A DNA stretch of 14,583 nt from assembly GCA_013812465.1 (NCBI GenBank), contig JACCTK010000209.1, forward strand, positions 1 to 14,583. The letters run 5' to 3'. Shown in pieces: positions 11,976 to 14,583 of this stretch; positions within the stretch are counted from its first letter, which is position 1, and each line of letters starts with the position of its first letter. This DNA is from Actinomycetota bacterium. Its GTDB lineage: Bacteria; Actinomycetota; Thermoleophilia; Gaiellales; Gaiellaceae. A model generated the notes under the pieces. It saw nothing but the letters and a program-made list of their open reading frames with translations, was not told where the DNA came from and searched no databases. The position numbers and the translations under genes are program-made.

Positions 11976-12214
11976 GGGCGACCGTTCTGGTGCGACCCAA
12001 GGACGGAATCCTCGATCCGCAGGGCGAGGCCGTTCGCGGCTCGCTCGAGAAGCTCGGTTTTGCGATCGGGAGCATCCGCGTGGGGCGGGTTATCGACATC
12101 GAGCTCAGCGCCGAGGATCACACATTCGCTCGAGAAGAAATCGAGCGTATGTGCTCGGAGCTCCTCGCAAACCCGCTGATCGAGAGCTTCGAGATCCGCC
12201 TGGACGAGACGTGA
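11972..12214 (+). CDS. purS: FGAM synthase subunit PurS
   Basis: This 80-residue protein is the small subunit that bridges PurQ and PurL in the three-part FGAM synthase of Gram-positive bacteria and archaea. The sequence shows the family pattern: ATVLVRPKDGILDPQGEAVRGSL at the start, a central strand (GRVIDIEL, 38-45) and CSELLANPLIESFEI (61-75) at the C-terminus. The ATG shares the ATGA overlap with the purC stop, and its TGA overlaps the purQ GTG, so purC, purS and purQ are translationally coupled. The large subunit gene purL does not follow within the window. Confidence 0.96.
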   Translation: MRATVLVRPKDGILDPQGEAVRGSLEKLGFAIGSIRVGRVIDIELSAEDHTFAREEIERMCSELLANPLIESFEIRLDET

Positions 12215-12906
12215 GCGAGCGGCCGATCGTCGCCGTCGTCGTCTTCCCCGGCTCGAACGACGATCGAGATGCCGCCTGGGCGCTCGGCGCGTTGGGGGCG
12301 GAGCCTGTTTTCGTCTGGCACGAGCAGGAAGAGCTTCCCGAGACAACGGGAGCGGTGATCCTGCCCGGAGGGTTCTCCTACGGCGACTACCTCCGCTGCG
12401 GCGCCATCGCGAGTGTCGCTCCGGCGATGGACGCCGTGCGCCGTTTTGCCGCGTCAGGCGGCCCGGTGCTCGGCATCTGCAACGGCTTCCAGATCCTCTG
12501 CGAGGCGAGGCTCCTGCCCGGAATCCTCCGCCCGAACCGACACCTCGAGTTCGTCTGCCGCGATGCGACGGTGCTCGTCGAGGGCGCCAAGACGCTCTTC
12601 ACGAGTCGTTGCGAGGCCGGACAGGAGCTCGTCCTTCCAGTCAAGCACGGCGAAGGCGCCTGGCACGCGGACGAGGGTCAGTTCGTCCAGCTGGCGGCGC
12701 GCGGCCAGATCGTGCTCCGCTATCAGGCAGACGTAAACGGATCGCTCGGCAACGTCGCCGGCATAGTCAACGAGGCCGGCAATGTCATGGGGCTCATGCC
12801 CCATCCCGAGCACGCGGTCGATCCGCTCCTCGGATCCGCGGACGGAGGGATTCTGCTTGCCGCCCTCGTCGATGCGGCCGCCGAGCACATCCTCGCGGCC
12901 GCGTAG
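12211..12906 (+). CDS. purQ: FGAM synthase glutaminase subunit PurQ
   Basis: This 231-residue class I glutamine amidotransferase supplies ammonia for converting FGAR to FGAM. VVVFPGSNDDRDAAWA is the conserved N-terminal block. GICNGFQIL (88-96) holds the nucleophile Cys90, and MPHPEH (196-201) holds the His198/Glu200 pair of the triad. GGFSYGDYLRCGAIA (53-67) is specific to PurQ. The GTG at 12211 overlaps the purS stop as GTGA. Length is normal for the separate Gram-positive-type subunit. It is the last gene of the run; the next gene is on the opposite strand, so purL, purF and purM must lie elsewhere. Confidence 0.97.
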   Translation: MSERPIVAVVVFPGSNDDRDAAWALGALGAEPVFVWHEQEELPETTGAVILPGGFSYGDYLRCGAIASVAPAMDAVRRFAASGGPVLGICNGFQILCEARLLPGILRPNRHLEFVCRDATVLVEGAKTLFTSRCEAGQELVLPVKHGEGAWHADEGQFVQLAARGQIVLRYQADVNGSLGNVAGIVNEAGNVMGLMPHPEHAVDPLLGSADGGILLAALVDAAAEHILAAA

Positions 12907-12983
12907 AGCGCATACAAGGAACGTAGCTCGAGGGAAGATCTCCAGGGTCGCAAAGCCGACGCCACAGGAATGTTCACGCGCGC

Positions 12984-13298
12984 CTACATGCGCAGCACCT
13001 CCCCGAGAACGGGCGCACGCTCGAGCGCCGCCCGCAGCCGCTCGAGGTCGCGCGCCCGCATCGTCACGGGACCGCGTCTCGCCGATCCCTCGGTCATGTA
13101 CGCAAACCGGATCAGGCGCTCTCCGCCTCGCGTCTCGAGTAGCTGAACGACGACGGAGAATCGCTTCTCGCCTGCCCGCTGAGGCACCGTGACCTCCTCG
13201 ACGATCCCTGCCGCTCCCCATGGGGTCGCCGCGGTCCGCGCCTTCTTCTGCGTCTTCGCCTGCGCCTTCCTGCCGACCGTTCTCTCAGCGATTGCCAT
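12984..13298 (-). CDS. Small basic protein of unknown function, weakly PC4-like
   Basis: This 104-residue protein is not recognised with confidence. The first 25 residues are strongly basic and disorder-like (RKAQAKTQKKAR). The rest (about 30-100) alternates predicted strands and one helix: AGIVEEVTVPQ, RFSVVVQLLETRGGERLIRFAYM, then RRGPVTMRARDLERLRAALE. This last part, a Gly-rich turn and strand leading into a helix with spaced Leu, faintly resembles the single-stranded-DNA-binding PC4 fold; that is inference only. The ATG at 13298 has a TACTCT -10 candidate eight bases upstream. It is convergent with purQ, 77 bases away. Codon use looks like that of its neighbours, so it is probably a real gene. 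Confidence 0.7.
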   Translation of the reverse strand: MAIAERTVGRKAQAKTQKKARTAATPWGAAGIVEEVTVPQRAGEKRFSVVVQLLETRGGERLIRFAYMTEGSARRGPVTMRARDLERLRAALERAPVLGEVLRM

Positions 13299-13462
13299 CG
13301 GTGTCGAGAGTAGGCCGGAAACGCTCCTACAGGGGAAACGTCTTTGTCAAGAGAGAGTCACAAGGCGCGTAGTCCCGCACGGCTGCGGCATGTCCCAGAC
13401 GCCCGACCATCCTGCCGGCCGAGGACCCGAGGTCGGCTCCCACCGATCGCGCGCCGGCGACC
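13299..13462 (-). other. Intergenic region between the small basic protein and the Pr6Pr gene
   Basis: No gene is seen in these 164 bases. On the minus strand it holds a TTGACA (13350-13345), which is too far from TACTCT (13312-13307) for a normal promoter. A weak GC-rich stem (GCCGA with TCGGC, around 13418-13437) lies after the Pr6Pr stop. Confidence 0.4.
13307..13312 (-). promoter_or_regulatory. Candidate -10 (TACTCT) for the small basic protein
   Basis: On the minus strand TACTCT fits TANNNT and lies eight bases before the ATG at 13298, compatible with leaderless or near-leaderless transcription. No Shine-Dalgarno sequence is present. Confidence 0.4.
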
Positions 13463-14095
13463 TCACCCGACAGCGGCGGCGCGGGGTCCGGCAAGCCGAT
13501 TGCCGAGCAGGAGCAACGCCACGGCCGCGAGCGCGAATCCGACCAGGAGCACGGAGGCGCGCCCGAGGACGCCGCCGTAACCCAGCTCGCCGACGTCCAC
13601 GAACGGATACGGGTACCAGTCGACCGACGCGCCCCGGGCGATCGTGTAGAGGAACCAGGCGAAGGGAAAGGAAAGCCACGCCGCCGCGGTCCACAAACTG
13701 AGCCGGTGTCGCGGAGGATCGACGAGCCAGTCGACGACGAGGACGACGGGCATCAGCTTGTGGACGACGAAGTCGACCCCGGGGATCGTCGTCTGAAGCT
13801 CCTCCTGAAGGCCGGAGAGAAGGAGCGCGAACACGATCCCCGTGATCGCCATGTACAGCACGACGCCGCTCCGCATCGCATCGACGAGAGCTGTCCGTTC
13901 GCCGCGGCGCACGATGACGAGCACACAGAGCGTCGCGACAGCGAGCAGGTTGGCCTGGATGGTGAAGAAGCTGAAGAAGTTCGCCTTCTGGAAGGAGCTG
14001 TCAGCGGTGGCGGCGAACTGATACGTCATCGCCACGATCGCGGTGGCGGCGAAACCGATTCGTACGACGGGCAATACGAAGTCGCGACGACTCAA
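13463..14095 (-). CDS. Pr6Pr-family integral membrane protein
   Basis: This protein has about 210 residues from a TTG start, with six predicted membrane helices (roughly 8-28, 46-63, 76-95, 108-125, 137-153 and 180-198). Typical family features are NFFSFFTIQANLLA (39-52), SGVVLYMAITGIVFALLLSGL (76-96), VDFVVHKLMPVVLVVDWLVDPPRH (107-130), and RGASVDWYPYPFVD with GYGGV (154-176). The biochemical role of this family is not established. The longer upstream frame overlaps the META-domain gene and is Arg-rich noise, so TTG 14095 was preferred; it directly precedes SRRDFVLPVVRIGF and has a TAGAGT -10 candidate eight bases upstream. It lies 11 bases downstream of the META-domain gene and may be expressed with it. 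Confidence 0.85.
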   Translation of the reverse strand: MSRRDFVLPVVRIGFAATAIVAMTYQFAATADSSFQKANFFSFFTIQANLLAVATLCVLVIVRRGERTALVDAMRSGVVLYMAITGIVFALLLSGLQEELQTTIPGVDFVVHKLMPVVLVVDWLVDPPRHRLSLWTAAAWLSFPFAWFLYTIARGASVDWYPYPFVDVGELGYGGVLGRASVLLVGFALAAVALLLLGNRLAGPRAAAVG

Positions 14096-14103
14096 GGCTC
14101 TCA

Positions 14104-14109
14104 ACTCTA
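14104..14109 (-). promoter_or_regulatory. Candidate -10 (TAGAGT) overlapping the META gene stop
   Basis: On the minus strand TAGAGT fits TANNNT, lies eight bases before TTG 14095, and its first three bases are the TAG stop of the upstream gene. The same stop-as-promoter arrangement occurs at 588-593. Confidence 0.4.
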
Positions 14110-14514
14110 CGAGGCCGAAGCCGAGGACGCCACGAAGCGAGCGACCACGCCGTTGCCGTCGGCGAGCAGCTCGAGCGATTCGCCGACGAGCTCGTACCGC
14201 GAGGTCGCGTCGAGCGCGTGGAGAAATGCGAGCTCGCGCTCCATCACGGTCTCTGAGCACGCCATGCGGGTCGCTGCGATGGGGCCGAGACGAAGGTCAT
14301 TCGCACTCACCTCGAAGCTCCCGACGAGCCGATTGCATCCTCCCGACCCCGAGACGCGGGAACCCTCTGCCTCCAGGACGAGAAAGGGAGCGCCCTCGTC
14401 CGCGTTCGGCGCCAGAGGCTCTCCAGCAAGCGCGACGAGCGTCCAAATCGTTCCGACGAGCGGCTTCGAGGTCGCTGTCACAGACTTGACCATGAGCTGG
14501 CTGCCGCTCGCCAC
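14107..14514 (-). CDS. META-domain (HslJ-like) protein
   Basis: This 135-residue protein, counted from GTG 14514, is made of one META domain. PLVGTIWTLVAL (18-29) is the opening strand. VSGSGGCNRLVGSFEV (54-69) and GPIAATRMACSETVMERELAFLHAL (77-101) carry the two conserved cysteines (60 and 86). YELVGESLELLAD (107-119) is the closing hairpin. HslJ-type proteins are envelope or secreted proteins linked in E. coli to heat shock and novobiocin resistance. No signal peptide is visible here, so location is unclear. ATG 14493 is an equally possible start; an in-frame TGA lies upstream of the GTG. The Pr6Pr gene follows closely on the same strand. Confidence 0.82.
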   Translation of the reverse strand: MASGSQLMVKSVTATSKPLVGTIWTLVALAGEPLAPNADEGAPFLVLEAEGSRVSGSGGCNRLVGSFEVSANDLRLGPIAATRMACSETVMERELAFLHALDATSRYELVGESLELLADGNGVVARFVASSASAS

Positions 14515-14583
14515 CCGTTCGAGGCCGTATCAGGGCTTTCGGCTGACCAGAGCTACGGGCGGTTTCGCTCGATGAGCTCGATC

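Noticed and set aside
13345..13350. TTGACA on the minus strand as a -35 for the small basic protein
   Set aside because: It is 32 bases from the TACTCT hexamer, far beyond usable spacing; TAGGAG at 15 bases lacks the final T.
13706..14575. 289-codon plus-strand frame opposite the Pr6Pr and META genes
   Set aside because: The charged, low-complexity product matches antisense translation; the minus-strand products have clear family features.
14553..14583. Possible last nine codons (IELIERNRP) of a minus-strand gene ending TAG at the window edge
   Set aside because: The other minus-strand frames are also open here, and 31 bases are too few to decide.

Overview
The window is a 14.6 kb stretch of very GC-rich bacterial chromosome with tightly packed genes, many GTG starts and many 1- to 8-base stop/start overlaps. 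The order rpsF-ssb-rpsR-rplI-dnaB, a GerW/YtfJ-type protein, a long actinobacterial-type PurC and a Cys-containing (zinc-type) S18 suggest a deep-branching actinobacterium, perhaps Thermoleophilia (Gaiellales or Solirubrobacterales). That placement is inference from gene content and style only; no rRNA or tRNA gene was found.

Layout. (1) 1-1370: the 3' end of an enoyl-CoA hydratase/isomerase gene, a 4-base-overlapping GerW/YtfJ-family gene, and a PaaG-like enoyl-CoA isomerase/hydratase. (2) 1371-3394: a leader region and the operon rpsF-ssb-rpsR-rplI. (3) 3395-3698: an intergenic region with REP-like hairpins, a dyad and an SOS-box-like palindrome, followed by the replicative helicase dnaB. 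(4) 5110-6474: an MFS transporter. (5) 6505-7764 purA, then a 220-base structured intergenic region containing a 171-base near-palindrome between two short GC-rich hairpins, then a convergent SnoaL-like gene on the minus strand. (6) 8433-12906: purD, then purB-purC-purS-purQ, the last four overlapping head to tail. (7) 12984-14514, minus strand: a small basic protein, a six-helix Pr6Pr-family membrane protein and a META-domain (HslJ-like) protein.

How the genes work together. purD makes GAR early in purine synthesis. PurS and PurQ are the small and glutaminase subunits of FGAM synthase; the large subunit PurL is not in the window. PurC and PurB perform the SAICAR and adenylosuccinate-lyase steps, and PurA commits IMP to AMP. 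The ribosomal/replication block couples S6, S18 and L9 with SSB and DnaB.

Most of the unusual signal is non-coding. It consists of a repeated TANNNT-N6-8-start-codon arrangement that looks like leaderless transcription, the large palindrome after purA, an 8+8 base inverted repeat at the purB promoter, and an SOS-box-like site before dnaB. I did not find a clearly new multi-gene system (defence, CRISPR, transposon or phage) in this window.
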